Counted from the stretch's first letter, positions 32,160 through 44,236 are shown. The stretch: DNA of 64,000 bases from Leptobrachium leishanense (GCA_009667805.1 CM019067.1:70016997-70080996); one strand, 5' to 3'. Notes: generated by a model from the letters alone, not told the origin. Program-made: numbers and translations.

Positions 32160-33690
32160 ATCAATGCTGAGGATGCAACACTTTTTAATCATTGGCACAG
32201 AAGTCATTAGTCAGCCTTCTGGAGAAAAGTTACATGTGCTACAGGGAAAAAAAAACTAATTTAACAGAAGTTGGATGACTGTTCCAGAACAATATTAACC
32301 CTTTCATTACCAAAAACGTGTCAACTCGATTCTGCATTGTAATACAAAGAAAATCTAAAACTAGCATATAAATCCCTATTTGAATGCCCGTTTTGCAAGA
32401 TTAGTACTGTATGCCCTGAGTGAAAAACCCCCAAATCTCAGAGATCTCACTTCAGATAACCTTACTTACTAAATTTAATTAATTAAAGAAGCTACAAAGT
32501 GCACCTCCACCATTGACGACCATTGGTACTAGTTATGTCCCATAAATCCTGATTTCCAGGAACCAGAGATTAGTGCTCAGGTTTTTGATAGGACCAATCC
32601 CCTGCACTCGGAAGGTTGAACCAGCCCTCCAAAACCTCACATCCCATATGGAGATAGTGAAGGAACTCAGGGCACTGTGACCACTAAAATAACAATGAGT
32701 GGCCACAGTGAATAGAATGTCCCTTTGAGCGCAAATTTACAATACAGCGCCTGCTTTCAAGGGGCTATAACTGTAAGGTCCATGACTCTTAGCCAGCCAT
32801 GGCTAGTGTCCACAGTCTTAACCCTAAATCCTTTAACCCCAAGAGTGAGAAACACAGGAGTTAATAATCTATAGTTCTTTGAAAGTGGACAACTAAGTCT
32901 CCAACAAAAATCGAGTCTCCATAGTTTCTGAAATATTATTGTTGCCAAAGTGACTACTGAGCACCGGTGTTGCTTTTAGCACGCAGTGCATTTAGAAGCA
33001 TATATTTCAGTTAGTGCCTTTTTCAGTTTCACATTTGTGCTATAGAATTTCATTGAGAAGAACAGAATTTTCAAAAATAAATTATTCTGATTTAAGTCAC
33101 GAGACCACCTGACATTGCGGAACTGAAACTCTGTCTACTGGACTGAAGCTATGTAGGAGACATTCGGGTTTTGAGGAGGAGACATTAGGGGTTTTTTTGT
33201 GCTACAAGTACATATTTTAATGACTGACCAAGCACATTCTTCAGAGCTTTGTGAAATGCAAGCAAAAGGTCAGATGTCCTTTACACGGGTGATTGTCTTC
33301 AACATTTGCATGGTCTAAAATGAGAGCAGTCCTGTGTAATACACATATCGTGTAACATTACATATATTCCAAAAGTATTCATGAATTGTTACTAAAGTAT
33401 ATAATACTGTACATCTAGTCTACTTGAGGATTTGCTTTCAAAGGGACTAAACCAGGATTTTCACGAGATGCCAATTTTCCGATATGTCATGTCTATATTG
33501 CAGCTAGATATCAGCAAAATTCATTTAGCGGAAAGCCCGACCATTGATTCTGTAACAAATTGCCCTTAATAGATATAGGAACTTGTATGTGCAGCTTGTA
33601 CGAGCTCCGGTACCTGGTGGTCAGAATGTCTCCCAGCCAGAAACCCACACACTGCTCGAAAAAGCTTTGTGCAGGGAAACTAACAGTACA
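32160..33690. other. Unannotated interval
   Basis: Holds one recognisable dispersed hairpin near 32668-32705 (GTGACCACT/AGTGGCCAC, followed by GAATGTCCCTTTGA). Otherwise anonymous. No gene supported. Confidence 0.4.
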
Positions 33691-33694
33691 AAAT

Positions 33695-34978
33695 TAGGGA
33701 TGCACAGATACCACATTTTTAGGACCGAGTACAAGTACCAATACTTTTTTAACCACTTGGCTACTCCAGCCAAGTGGTTCTCCTATGCACAGATTCCGGC
33801 GGATTGCTGCACCCCCCCGGTGCGGGCTGACATCTTGGATGTCAGCCCAGCACTCGGGACCCTTGCGGAGCAATTAGATGTCATCGCGGCGGCGCAATGA
33901 CATCTAATTCAGGCGCCCCCCCTCGCATGTGCGGAGGAGGCGCCTGAAAGTGAGGGGGGAGGTCCTTCGGACCTCTCTCCCTCCCGATCGCCGTGGTGCA
34001 GGGGTTAATCCAGGCACCGTTTGGAAGGGCACAGCCTGCCCTTCCAAACGGTGGCTGTCATTAACCCCTGGGGAGCCGGATCACGACTCGGCGCTGAAAA
34101 GCGCCGGATCGTGATCCTCTCCCGGAGCTGGCCGACATCTTGGATGTCGGCCAAGCCTCCGGGAACTTTCCCTGAGGACTGGCGTCATCGTGCATAGCAC
34201 GATGACGCCAGTCCTGGAGTTAACCCCTAGCTGCCACCAAAGGTGGAGATAGGGGGTTCATTGGAACCCCCTATCTCCCGATCCGTGGCATCTAGGGGTT
34301 AATGTTTGATATCGTTGGATCAGCCAAAGCATGGCCTTTCCAACGATATCAAACATGACCATGAAAAAAGTTTTTTTAAAAAAATAAAAATTAAAAATCA
34401 AAATAATTTTTTAAAAAAAAAATATAAAAAAAAAATAAACAAGTTTTTTTTTGGTTTTGTTAAAAAAGCAATATTGTTCCCATTTCAATTATAATGTGAA
34501 CAATAATGCTGCACTAACGATTTTTGTATGCGGTGCGTTTGTTAAAAATAGCGACATTTTCCCCAAAAAAAATGTAACGAGACCCCATTTCTAATTTTTT
34601 TAACAAGTGCACCCCATACAAAATATAACCGCGAACGCTCGCATGTGAAAATGTGAAAAAAAACACTTTACACATAATAAATTATTGAAAATTCAAATGT
34701 TATTGCATTTTTTGATATAATATACAGACATGACATAACGTATACATATAATAATGACATATTATGAATCTGCCAAGTCTGCCGGAAAGAACGATATATA
34801 ATATGTCTGGGTCATATATCAAAATATGGCTACAAAACGCGTTTAAACATGATGAGCGAAAGCGGTAAAAATTACCTCAGCACAGAGTTGTGAAAAGCCT
34901 CAGCAGCGAAAGGGTTAAAGTACTCACCGATACGAGTACCGATACTTTTAAGGTCATGTGGTGACGCTTTCCAATAAA
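33695..34978 (+). mobile_element. hAT element fragment, copy 3, hosting a piggyBac-like insertion
   Basis: Begins TAGGGATGCACAGATACCAC and continues after the insertion at AAGTACTCACCGATACGAGT through GTGACGCTTTCCAATAA. This matches the left end of the hAT element at 56886. The rest of the element and the right terminus are absent. Confidence 0.75.
33753..34914 (-). mobile_element. piggyBac-like nonautonomous element, copy 2
   Basis: TTAA on both sides (33749-33752 and 34915-34918). The right end CAGCAGCGAAAGGG matches copy 1's left end inverted. The left end is CCACTTGGCTACTCC. Hairpins B and A are at 34220-34301 and 34304-34353. Inserted into hAT copy 3 at its TTAA. Confidence 0.85.
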
Positions 34979-35645
34979 TAATTTAGGATTTTGTCCAAAG
35001 CCTGTCCAGTTTATGTTTATATTGAAATGTATGGTCAGACACCCCATTTACCCCTTGCATACACCTCCACTCAGATACATGTACCCGCTCAGATATACTA
35101 TATTGCCAAAAGTATTCACTCACCCATCCAAATAATCACAATCCGGTGTTCCAATCACTTCCATGGCCACAGGTGTATAAAATCAAGCACCTAGGCATGC
35201 AGACTGTTTTTACAAACATTTGTGAAAGAATGGGTCATTCTCAGGAGCTCAGTGAATTCCAGCGTGGAACTGTGATAGGATGCCACCTGTGCAACAAATC
35301 CAGTCGTGAAATTTCCTTGCTCCTAAACACTCCACAGTCAACTGTCAGCTGTATTATAAGAACGTGGAAGTGTTTGGGAACAACAGCAACTCAGCCATGA
35401 AGTGGTAGGCCACGTAAACCGACGGAGTGGGGTCAGCGGATGCTGAGGCGCATAGTGCGAAGAGGTCGTCAACTTTCTGCAGAGTCAATCGCTACAGACC
35501 TCCAAACTTCATGTGGCCTTCAGATAAGCTCAAGATCAGTGCGCAGAGAGCTTCATGGAATGGGTTTCCATGGCCAAGCAGCTGCATCCAAGCCATACAT
35601 CACCAAGTATGGTAACTCTCCTGGGTTACAGCTGATCTTACACTA

Positions 35646-36605
35646 ATGTACCAGCTTAGAGATTCACTATGGTCAAACTTCAAGAGTACTGGTTCCATTA
35701 ACGATCACTACAAATACCGAAAATGCCGGAATGAATGCACAAAACAAACAAAAATGGCCAAAGCCCATTACTTCAATGAAAATCTAAACAATAACATATC
35801 AAACCCTAGAAACTTTTGGAGAACCATAAATAACATACAAGCACCCCCAGTCAACTCCCAGCCAGCTGCTGTCAAAGTAAACAACCAAACCCTGCAACAC
35901 CCCCTAGATGTAGCAAATGCCTTTAATGATTATTTTGTTGGATGCGCCACCACTTTGATTGCCAAGCTAGGAAATGACATGCAATCAGAGAGGCCTCATG
36001 CAGGTCAGGCCCCTCCAACTGTGCAAAGTCCCTGTATCAGACAGGAATTCAGTTTTAGACCAGTGCCTGTCAGTGTCGTTACTAAACTTCTCCGTAAGCA
36101 AAAAATGAAATACCAGTCTGGACCTGATCAAATACCAGCAATGCTGCTGAAAATCAGTGCGCCAGCAATTGCAAATCCTGTCGCAATCCTATTAAATGAA
36201 TCACTGGTGACTGGATATATACCCAAGCTCTGGAAGACTGCGAGAGTGGTACCTATCCATAAAAGTGGTGACAGTACTTTGGTATCCAACTACCGTCCGA
36301 TATCGTTGCTCCCTGTAATGTCAAAAATCTTTGAAAAATGCGTCTACACACAATTACATGATCATTATCAATATTGGAACTACTTAATCCCGGATCAATC
36401 AGGCTTTCGTCCAAATCACTCAACTACAACCGCTCTTTTAAAAGTCTGCAATGATATCCAAGCTGGGATGGAACAAGGAAACCTAACTGGAGCCATCTTC
36501 CTTGATTTTGCCAAGGCCTTTGACACGGTAGACCATGGCATCTTGTTAGAAAAACTTAAAAACTCTGGCATTGGTGATCGCACGCTAACCTGGTTTCAAT
36601 CATAG
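35646..36605 (+). pseudogene. L2 ORF2, linker and N-terminal reverse transcriptase
   Basis: 319 open codons. The linker contains NFWRTINNIQ (about residues 55-65). The RT fingers/palm has SGPDQIPAMLLK (about 157), RVVPIHKSGD, NYRPISLLPVMSK (about 215), DQSGFRPNHST and the first catalytic motif FLDFAKAFDTVDH (about 286). The frame stops just before the hAT insertion. Confidence 0.87.
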
Positions 36606-36626
36606 TATCCGACCGATCACAATATG

Positions 36627-37970
36627 TAGGGTTGCACCGATACCGATACTAGTATCGATATCGGTGCCGATACCGGGTAATGCAGGAGTACTTGGTACTC
36701 CTGCAGTACCCCCGATATTTTTTTCCGATACCGGAAGCCGCCATTGAGCCGGCTTGCCGGCATCTGAGGGTCTGGGGCGGCTGTCCGAATGCTCTATCGG
36801 CATTCGGACAGGCCCTGCAGCTGCTCTCCGCATTGTTTAATACTTACCTTCCTCGGCGCCGCCGGGAAAATCTTTGCGCGCTCCTTGGAAGGTCCCCAGC
36901 CGCGACCACGTGGGACCATGTGATCGCAGCTGGGGTCCTTCCAACGAGCGCACGCGCGGGAACTTTCCCGGCGTCGCTAAGGAAGGTAAGTATAAACAAA
37001 GTGAGGAGACCAGCTGCAGGGCCTGTCCGAATGCCGATAGAGCATTCGGACAGGCCCTGCAGCTGCTCTCCGCTCATACTTACCTTCCTGAGCGACGCCG
37101 GGAAAGTTTCCGCGCGTGCGCTCGTTGGAAGGACCCCAGCCGCGATCACATGGTCCCACGTGGTCGCAGCTGGGGACCTTCCAAGGAGCGCACGCGCGCA
37201 AAGACTTTACCGGCGTCGCTAAAGGAAGGTAAGTATGAGCGGAGGGGGGAGGGGGGCAAATCCATGTGCTGGGGGGCAGTATCCACGAGCTGGGGGGCAT
37301 TATCCATGAGATGGGGGCATTATCCATGCTGGGGGGCCATATCCACGAGCTGGGGCAGATCCAGGAGCTGGGGGGCATTATCCATGAGCTGGGGGGCAAT
37401 ATCCATGAGCTGGGGGGCAAATCCATGAGCTGGGGGGCAAATCCATGAGCTGGGGCAAATCCATGAGCTGGGGGGCAATATCCATGAGCTGGGGGGCAAT
37501 ATCCATGAGCTGGGGAGCATATCCATGAGCTGGGGGGCAAATCCATGACCTGGGGCAGTATCCATGAGCTGGGGGCAATATCATGAGCTGGGGGGCAAAT
37601 CCATGAGCTGGGGGGCAAATCCATGAGCTGGGGGGCAATATCCATGAGCTGGGGGAAATCCATGAGCTGGGGCAAATCCATGAGCTGGGGCAGTATCCAT
37701 GAGCTGGGGGCAATATCCATGAGCTGGGGGGCAAATCCATGAGCTGGGGCAATATCCATGAGCTGGGGGGCAAATCCATGAGCTGGGGACATATCCATGA
37801 GCTGGGGGGGCATATCTATGAGACCTGGGGGCTTTATATGAGGTCTGTTCTTATTGGAAAGCGTCACGTGACATAAAATAAAAGTATCGGTACTTGGTAT
37901 CGGTGAGTACTTGAACAAAAGTATCAGTACTCGTACTCGGTCTTAAAAAAGTGGTATCGGTGCATCCCTA
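36627..37970 (-). mobile_element. hAT nonautonomous element, copy 1, with minisatellite
   Basis: The left end TAGGGTTGCACCGATACCG is mirrored by GGTATCGGTGCATCCCTA at the right. A perfect 8-bp duplication ACAATATG is at 36619-36626 and 37971-37978. The left third holds repeated palindromes (AGCTGCAGGGCCTGTCCGAA and its inverse; ACCTTCC...GGAAGGT modules). The right third is a minisatellite. No transposase. Inverted relative to copy 2. Confidence 0.93.
37257..37815 (+). repeat. Minisatellite in hAT copy 1
   Basis: About 25 units of 19-22 bp, type ATCCATGAGCTGGGGGGCAA, with unit-length variation in the G run. The array lacks stop codons in several frames and so creates spurious 180-313-codon reading frames. 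Confidence 0.92.
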
Positions 37971-37977
37971 ACAATAT

Positions 37978-38977
37978 GTGTCAATTTCTGGCAGCTCCTC
38001 CCTCCCGCTCCCAGTCACTTGCGGTGTACCCCAAGACTCAATACTAGGCCCCCTGCTATTCACAATATTCATTAATGATCTGCCCAACGTCTGCAAAGCC
38101 TCAACTGTACATATGTATGCAGACGACACTGTAATCTATACCAGCAAACCAAATCTCCCGCAGCTGGAGGCCGTGCTGCAAGAACAATTCACAGAGGTAG
38201 AAAAGTGGATCAAACACAACAAACTTTTTTTTAAATACTGACAAAACTGTAACGATGCTCTTTGGAACAGCACCTAAACCACACAAATTGCAAAATCCCC
38301 ATCTATGTGTTGGGACAAAATCAAATGGCACGCTGACCACAGTCACTTCTCTCAAATATCTAGGTATGTGGTTGGACCCTAATCTATCCTTTGGCCCCCA
38401 CATTGAAAAACTCTCATCTAAACTTTACCCCAAACTAGGTGCCCTGTACAGAAACAAATCCTGCCTGAGCCCCGCGGTAAGAAAGCAGATTGTCCAATAA
38501 ATGCTTATGCCGGCTATTGATTACGGAGATGTAGTGTATACAGCGGCCCCGCAAACACACCTTCAGAAACTTACTACATTGTGTAACTCCTTCTGCCGCT
38601 TTGCATTACAATGTAACTACATGACCCACCATTGTGACATGTTAAAAGAGCTAAACTGGCCATCGCTGGAGTCTAAACGCACCCTTCACCTTTCCAGCCT
38701 GGTGTTTAAGAGCATTTCTGGGAAGCTGCCACCCTACCTGAATAGACTGCTTCCACTAGCAGCTCCCTCATCCTATAACCTCCGATCCAGGACCAGCACC
38801 TTACTTGCAATACCACAATACAAAAAGACAGTGGCTCGGTCCTCATTTTCCTACAGAGCACCACAATTATGGAATAACCTCCCAGACACCATCAAATCTT
38901 CCCCCAGTCTTAAGTCACTCAAGAGCTCCTTACTAACATACCTCAATACAGAATGCACCTGTAAACATGTAACCTAG
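37978..38977 (+). pseudogene. L2 ORF2, C-terminal reverse transcriptase
   Basis: Resumes with CGVPQDSILGPLLFTIF (RT motif) and the intact catalytic YADDTVIY near 38118-38140. A frameshift near 38236 moves the thumb domain (KYLGMWLDPNLSFGPHI) to another frame, and a TAA at 38500 precedes the last part ([19 protein letters not shown]). Confidence 0.85.
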
Positions 38978-39302
38978 TGACTATATTTCCTACATATTTA
39001 TTTTCTGTTAATCTGTATATTTGTGTTTTTTAATATCTTGCATTGTATTACTTTGTATTTCTGTAACTGTAACACTTCAATGTTGTTGAACCCAGGACAT
39101 ACTTGAAAACGAGAGAAATCTCAATGTATCCTTCCTGGTAAAATCCTTTATAAATAAATAAATAAATAAGTAAGTGCAATGCAAAGCGTCAGATGCAGTG
39201 GTTTAAAGCGCGCTGCCACTGGACTCTAGAGCAGTGGAGATGCGTTCTCTGGAGTGACGAATCGCGCTTCTCCATCTGTCAATCTGATGGACGAGTCTGG
39301 GT

Positions 39303-39661
39303 TTGGCGTTTGCCAGGAGAATGTACTTGGCTGACTGCATTGTGCCAAGTGTAAGGTTTGGTGGAGGGGGGATTATGGTGTGGGGTTGTTTTTCAGGAGT
39401 TGGGCTTGGCCCCTTAGTTCCATTGAAAGGAACTCTGAATGCTTCACCATACCAAGACATTTTGGACAATTCCATGCTCCCAACTTTGTGGGAACAGTTT
39501 GGAGCTCACCCCTTCCTCTTCCAACATGACTGTGCACCAGTGCACAAAGCAAGGTCCATAAAGACATGGATGACAGAGTCTGGTGTGGATGAACTCGACT
39601 GGCCTGCACAGAGTCCTGACCTCACCCCAATAGAACACCTTTGGGATGAATTAGAGCGGAG
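39303..39661 (+). pseudogene. Tc1 transposase catalytic-domain remnant
   Basis: The open part carries [13 protein letters not shown], the second Asp (FQHDCAP) and the third acidic motif (PDLTPIEH). It is cut off from its N-terminal half by the L2 insertion and a frameshift. The frame runs on to 40061 only by chance through hAT sequence. Confidence 0.85.
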
Positions 39662-39992
39662 ACTGGCCGCCAGGGCGACACTCTGTGATGCTGCCTACCT
39701 CCAGCTGAGATTCGCGGAAGCCTCCCACGAGATCTCGGCAGGAGGCAGGCAGCATCACAGAGGCGCCCGGTGGCCGTGTCACAGCCATGCGGCCAGCTGG
39801 GTATGTAATGCGGCCCAACGGAGGGGAACGCTGGCCAAGTGCTTTTCATGCATGCCCCACGGATACCAGCAAGCCGGCCCAGCGCTGGCTTCCGGTATCG
39901 GGGGAGGTATCGGGCCATTTGCACGAATACCAAGAACTCGTGCAAACTGCAGTATCGGCACAGATACCGATACTAGTATCGGTGCATCCCTA
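39662..39992. mobile_element. hAT terminal fragment
   Basis: Ends ACTAGTATCGGTGCATCCCTA like the hAT copies, preceded by GATACCGATACTAG. The inner part (a GCCTCCCACGAGATCTCGGC palindrome, GGCAGGCAGCATCACAGAG) is not shared with copies 1 and 2. It replaced the Tc1 3' end. Confidence 0.65.
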
Positions 39993-40590
39993 AATATAAT
40001 AATAAAAAAAAACTCCCTATGGGTCCCGAAGCCTAATATCAAGCCACTTTCAGGTTTATGAGACTCTGGAAAGGCTAAAACTAACCTTAGTGACTTTCAA
40101 GAGTTCTTGCTTTTCACTCCTGATATCCTGCATAAGTAGCCCCTGAAACTGTTCTTTGGTGGCTCCCAAAGTGGTATTTAAGTGTCTGCACTTCAGTCGA
40201 TATTCCCGGAGGCAGCATATATACGCACATGTGTGTGTCTAATACATGTATAAATATATATACACACAAAACAATAATAATGGAACAGGTTGTACTGACA
40301 CTGTATTATAGTGTCTGCAAGATCTAGTATAGCGCGGACACAGTTTATTAATTTTTATTGATTTTACATGGCACCAGTGGGGCTCCATAGTATTTAACAT
40401 TGTATTACATTTGTATTGTATCCTGGAGACACGTATAAATGTGGTTGAAATAATGAAATATTGCTGTGGAACACAGAGAGAGGAGGCGACAGATTGCAAC
40501 ACCCGCTGCACTGCAGAACACAGTTAGTAATGTATATTTTTGATCTAATTTTGTTACAATGTTAAGTGATTTTTCAAACCCTAAATCACT
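39993..40590. other. Unannotated interval
   Basis: AT-rich sequence without recognised elements. Confidence 0.4.
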
Positions 40591-40597
40591 TAATACC

Positions 40598-40775
40598 AAA
40601 GGACTAAAAAGGAGAAACTCAGGAGAATTATCAGGAGAAGTAAAAAGTCCAGGTCAAAATAGCCTAACCAGAAAAATACTCACATTTATCTCACTTTCCA
40701 AATCTGCTGTTTGGTCTAGATTGTTCTCTTCTCCTGACAATTCTCCTGAGTTTCATCTTTTAGTGAATAGACCTG
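40598..40775. mobile_element. Hairpin MITE related to family III
   Basis: An inverted pair (AAACTCAGGAGAATTATCAG and CTGACAATTCTCCTGAGTTT) surrounds GGTCAAAATAGCCTAACCAG and ATTTATCTCACTTTCCAAAT, core blocks also found in the family III copies at 60340 and 61215. Confidence 0.65.
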
Positions 40776-41001
40776 TAAGTATAAACGCCCTAATTGATAA
40801 CTTAATGGCTGGGAAGGAATAGGATTCACATATGCTCAGCTGGTGCTACTGCCCAGTTTATAGCTGTTAGTATAGAACATGCAAATGTAATGGTAGAGCA
40901 TGAAAAGCATAGAAACATAGAAAAATGTCGGCAGATAAGAACCTTTCGGCCCATCTAGTCTGCCCAATTACATGGATACTTTACCTGGATTTATCTTTTG
41001 T

Positions 41002-42312
41002 TTAGGATAGCCTTATGCCTATCCCATGCTGCTTAAATTCAATTACTGTTTTGGCCTCTACCACTTCTACTGGAAGACTGTTCCATGTATCCACCACCCT
41101 CTCAGTAAAATAATGCTTCGTGATGTTACTTTTAAACCTTTGCCCCTCTAATCTAAGACTATGTCCTCTTGTTTTGCTACTTTGTTTCCTTTTAAATATA
41201 TTCCCTTCCTCTACCTTGTGGATTCCCTTTACGTATTTAAATGTTTCTATCATATCACCTCTGTCTCGTCTTTTTTCCAACCTGTACTTGTTAAGATCAT
41301 TAAGCCTTTCCTGGAAACTTTTCTCCTTGAAGCCGTACACCATTTTAGTAGCCCTTCTCTGAACTCTCTCTAAGATGTCTATATCCTTCTGGAGATACGG
41401 TCTCCAGTACTGCACACAGTACTCCAAGTGAGGTCTCACCAGTGCTCTGTACAGTGGCATGAGCACTTCCCTTTTCCTACAGCTAATATCTCTCCCTACA
41501 CAACCAAGCATTCTGCTTGCATTTCCTGCTGCTCTATTACATTGACTACTTACCCTTAGATCCTCTGAAATAATAACCCCTAAATCCCTTTCCTCAGATG
41601 TTGAGTTTAGGACTGTATCAAATATTCTATATTCAGCCCTTGGGTTTTTACGTCCCAGGTGCATTATCTTGCACTTATCCACATTAAAACTCAATTGCCA
41701 CAGCTCCGACCATTTTTTTTGTTTACCTAAATCACTTGTCATTTGGCTGATCCCTCCAGGAACGTCAACCCTGTTGCAAATTTTTGTGTCATCAGCAAAA
41801 AGACATACTTTTCCATTAATACCTTCTGCAATATCACTAATAAAAATATTAAAGAGAATGGGTCCAAGTACTGACCCCTGAGGTACCCCACTGGTAACAA
41901 GACCTTGCGCCGAATAAACTCCATTTACCACAACCCTCTGTTGCCTGTCACTCAGCCACTGCCTAATCCATTCAACAATATTGGAATCCAAGCTCAAAGA
42001 TTGCAATTTATTGATAAGCCTTCTATGCGGAACAGTATCAAAAGCCTTACTGAAATCTAAATAAGCAATGTCTACTGCACCACCTGTGTCTATTATTTTT
42101 GTTACACAATCAAAAAAATCAATAAGATTAGTTTGGCATGATCTCCCTGAGGTAAACCCATGTTGTTTCTGATCCTGTAATCTATGTGTTTTTAGATGTT
42201 CAACAATCCTTTCCTTTAACATGGTTTCCATTAATTTCCCCACTACTGACGTAAGACTAACTGGCCTATAGTTCCCAGATTCCTCCCTACTACCCTTCTT
42301 GTAAATGGGCAC
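41002..42312 (-). CDS. CR1 ORF2 reverse transcriptase region
   Basis: 436 open codons. Motifs: NYRPVSLTSVVGK (about residues 14-26), AYLDFSKAFDTVPH (83-96), SGVPQGSVLGPILFNIF (141-157), catalytic FADDTKI (172-178) and the thumb/connection MHLGRKNPRAEY, LGVIISEDL. Then comes the conserved C-terminal LMPLYRALVRPHLEYCVQYW, and VDTWNSLPVEVVEAKT near the end. The start is arbitrary: coding continues upstream out of frame toward the linker. The end has a 1-nt change that alters the last residues (compare EFKQAW in copy 3). Confidence 0.9.
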   Translation of the reverse strand: MPIYKKGSREESGNYRPVSLTSVVGKLMETMLKERIVEHLKTHRLQDQKQHGFTSGRSCQTNLIDFFDCVTKIIDTGGAVDIAYLDFSKAFDTVPHRRLINKLQSLSLDSNIVEWIRQWLSDRQQRVVVNGVYSAQGLVTSGVPQGSVLGPILFNIFISDIAEGINGKVCLFADDTKICNRVDVPGGISQMTSDLGKQKKWSELWQLSFNVDKCKIMHLGRKNPRAEYRIFDTVLNSTSEERDLGVIISEDLRVSSQCNRAAGNASRMLGCVGRDISCRKREVLMPLYRALVRPHLEYCVQYWRPYLQKDIDILERVQRRATKMVYGFKEKSFQERLNDLNKYRLEKRRDRGDMIETFKYVKGIHKVEEGNIFKRKQSSKTRGHSLRLEGQRFKSNITKHYFTERVVDTWNSLPVEVVEAKTVIEFKQHGIGIRLS

Positions 42313-43014
42313 AACATTTGCTAATTTCCAGTCTTCTGGGACGACTCCCGTTAGCCAGGATTGGTTAAATAAATCTGTTAACGGTTTTGCTATTACATCA
42401 CTGAGCTCTTTTAATAATTTAGGGTGGATCCCAACAGGTCCCTTTCCTTCCTTTTCTTCTGCAAAGACTGAACAAAAATATTCATTGAGGCAGTCAGCGA
42501 GACTTGTATCCTCTTCTACATACCTTCCTTCCTTTGTTTTTAATCTAACTAATCCTTGTTTTACTTTTCTTTTCTCGTTTATGTATCTAAAAAATGTTTT
42601 GTCCCCCTTTTTTACTGACTGAGCTATTTTCTCTTCTGCGTGTGCTTTGGAAGCTCTTATAAATTGCTTTGCCTCTTTCTGCCTAATCTTATAGGTTTGC
42701 CTATCTTCTTCACTCTCAGTTTTTTTTATAATTATTGAATGCTGTCTTTTTGTTCTTCACTATTTTGGCCACTTCTGCAGAGTACCACAGTGGTTTCTTC
42801 ACTTTTTTGTTTTTGCTAACAAGCCGAATGCAATTGCCTGTGGCCTTCAATAATGCCTCCTTTAAATAATCCCATTTCTCTTGTACTCACTTTAAACTCC
42901 TCCAGTCTGATAATGACTCCTTCACACAAAATCTCATTTTAGAAAAATCTGTTTTTTTAAAGCCTAAAACTTTTGTTTTTGTGGGGTGCGGCTCCATCCC
43001 TGTTCTTATATTAA

Positions 43015-44060
43015 CCACTTGGCTGCTATGGACGCGCTCAGCTCAAGTGGTTCTCCTGTGCTATGGACGCGCTGCGCATCTTGGATGTCAGCCCAGCACT
43101 CGGGACCCCGGCGGAGCAATTAGATGTCATCGCGGCGGCGCAATGACATCTAATTCAGGCGCCCCCCCCGCATGTGCGGAGGAGGCGCCTGAAAGGGAGG
43201 GGGGGAGGTCCTTTGGACCTCTCTCCCTCCCGATCGCCGGGAGCAGGGGGTTAATCCAGGCACCGTTTGGAAGGGCACAGCCTGCTGAAAAGCGCCGGTT
43301 CGTGATCCTTTTCCGGAGCTGGCCGACATCTTGGATGTCGGCCAAGCCTCCGGGAACTCCCCCTGAGGACTGGCATCATCGTGCATAGCACGATGACGCC
43401 AGTCCTGGAGTTAACCCCTAGCTGCCACCAATGGTGGAGATAGGGGGTTCCAATGAACCCCCTATCTCCCGATCCGTGGCAGCTAGAGGTTAATATTTGA
43501 TATCGTTGGATCGGCCAGAGCATGGCCTTTCCAACGATATCAAACATGATAATGAAAAAAGTTGTAAAAAAAATTTAAAAAAGAAACATGTTTTTTTTGG
43601 TTTTGTTAATGCAGCAATATTGTTCCCATTTCAATTATAATGTGAACAATAATGCTGCACTAACGATTTTTGTATGCGGTGCGTTTGTTAAAAATAGCTA
43701 CATTTTCCCCAAAAAAAAATGTAACGAGTCCCCATTTCTAATTTTTTTAACAAGCGCACCCCATACAAAATATAACCGCAAACGATCGCATGTTAAAATG
43801 TGAAAAAAACACTTAACACATAATAAATTATTGAAAATTCGAATTTTATTGCATTTTTTGTTATAATATACAGACATGACATAACGTATACATATAATAA
43901 TGACATATTATGAATCTGTGGAGTCTGCCGGAAAGAACGATATATAATATGTCTGGGTCACATATAAAAATATGGTTACAAAACGTGGTTAAACATGATG
44001 AGCGAAACCAGTAAAAATGACCTCAGCACAGAGGTGTGAAAAGCCTCAGCAGAGAAAGGG
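43015..44060 (-). mobile_element. piggyBac-like nonautonomous element, copy 3
   Basis: TTAA on both sides (43011-43014 and 44061-44064). The right end is CAGCAGAGAAAGGG and the left end CCACTTGGCTGCTATGG. Hairpins B (43412-43492) and A (43497-43545). It splits the CR1 ORF2 cleanly, so the CR1 frame resumes on each side. Confidence 0.87.
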
Positions 44061-44236
44061 TTAAACCATACTGACTGGTGATCACTAGATCCCAAATTTT
44101 CACCTACAACAACGTCCGATACCAAACCTCCATTTGTGAGTATTAAATCCAATATGGCCTCTTTACGGGTCGGCTCCTCAACTACTTGTGTTAGAGATAA
44201 TCCCAGTAAGGAGTTTAGAATATTTGTACTCCTGGT

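Larger units (their letters stand above)
35609..39171 (+). mobile_element. L2-like LINE, copy C, inserted in Tc1
   Basis: Flanked by AAGT (35605-35608 and 39172-39175), within the Tc1 sequence CACCAAGTGCAATGC. 5'-truncated after the endonuclease. The RT is split by a hAT element (36627-37970). The 3' UTR ends GGTAAAATCCTTTATAAATA repeats. This is the most complete L2 in the window. Confidence 0.88.
35096..39661 (+). mobile_element. Second Tc1-type transposon, interrupted and 3'-truncated
   Basis: The terminus TATATTGCCAAAAGTATTCA is at the left. The transposase starts MGHSQELSEFQRGTVIGCHL at 35231. The reading is interrupted after 35608 by an L2 and resumes at 39172 with the catalytic domain. 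The DDE pieces are seen: WSDESRF (near 39255), [11 protein letters not shown] (near 39520) and [18 protein letters not shown] 1-nt deletion near 39325 shifts the frame. The end after ELERRL is replaced by hAT sequence, so the right terminus is lost. Confidence 0.88.

Noticed and set aside
36874..37428. 184-codon plus-strand frame
   Set aside because: Runs through GC-rich palindromes and the minisatellite of the hAT element. No domain, purely compositional.
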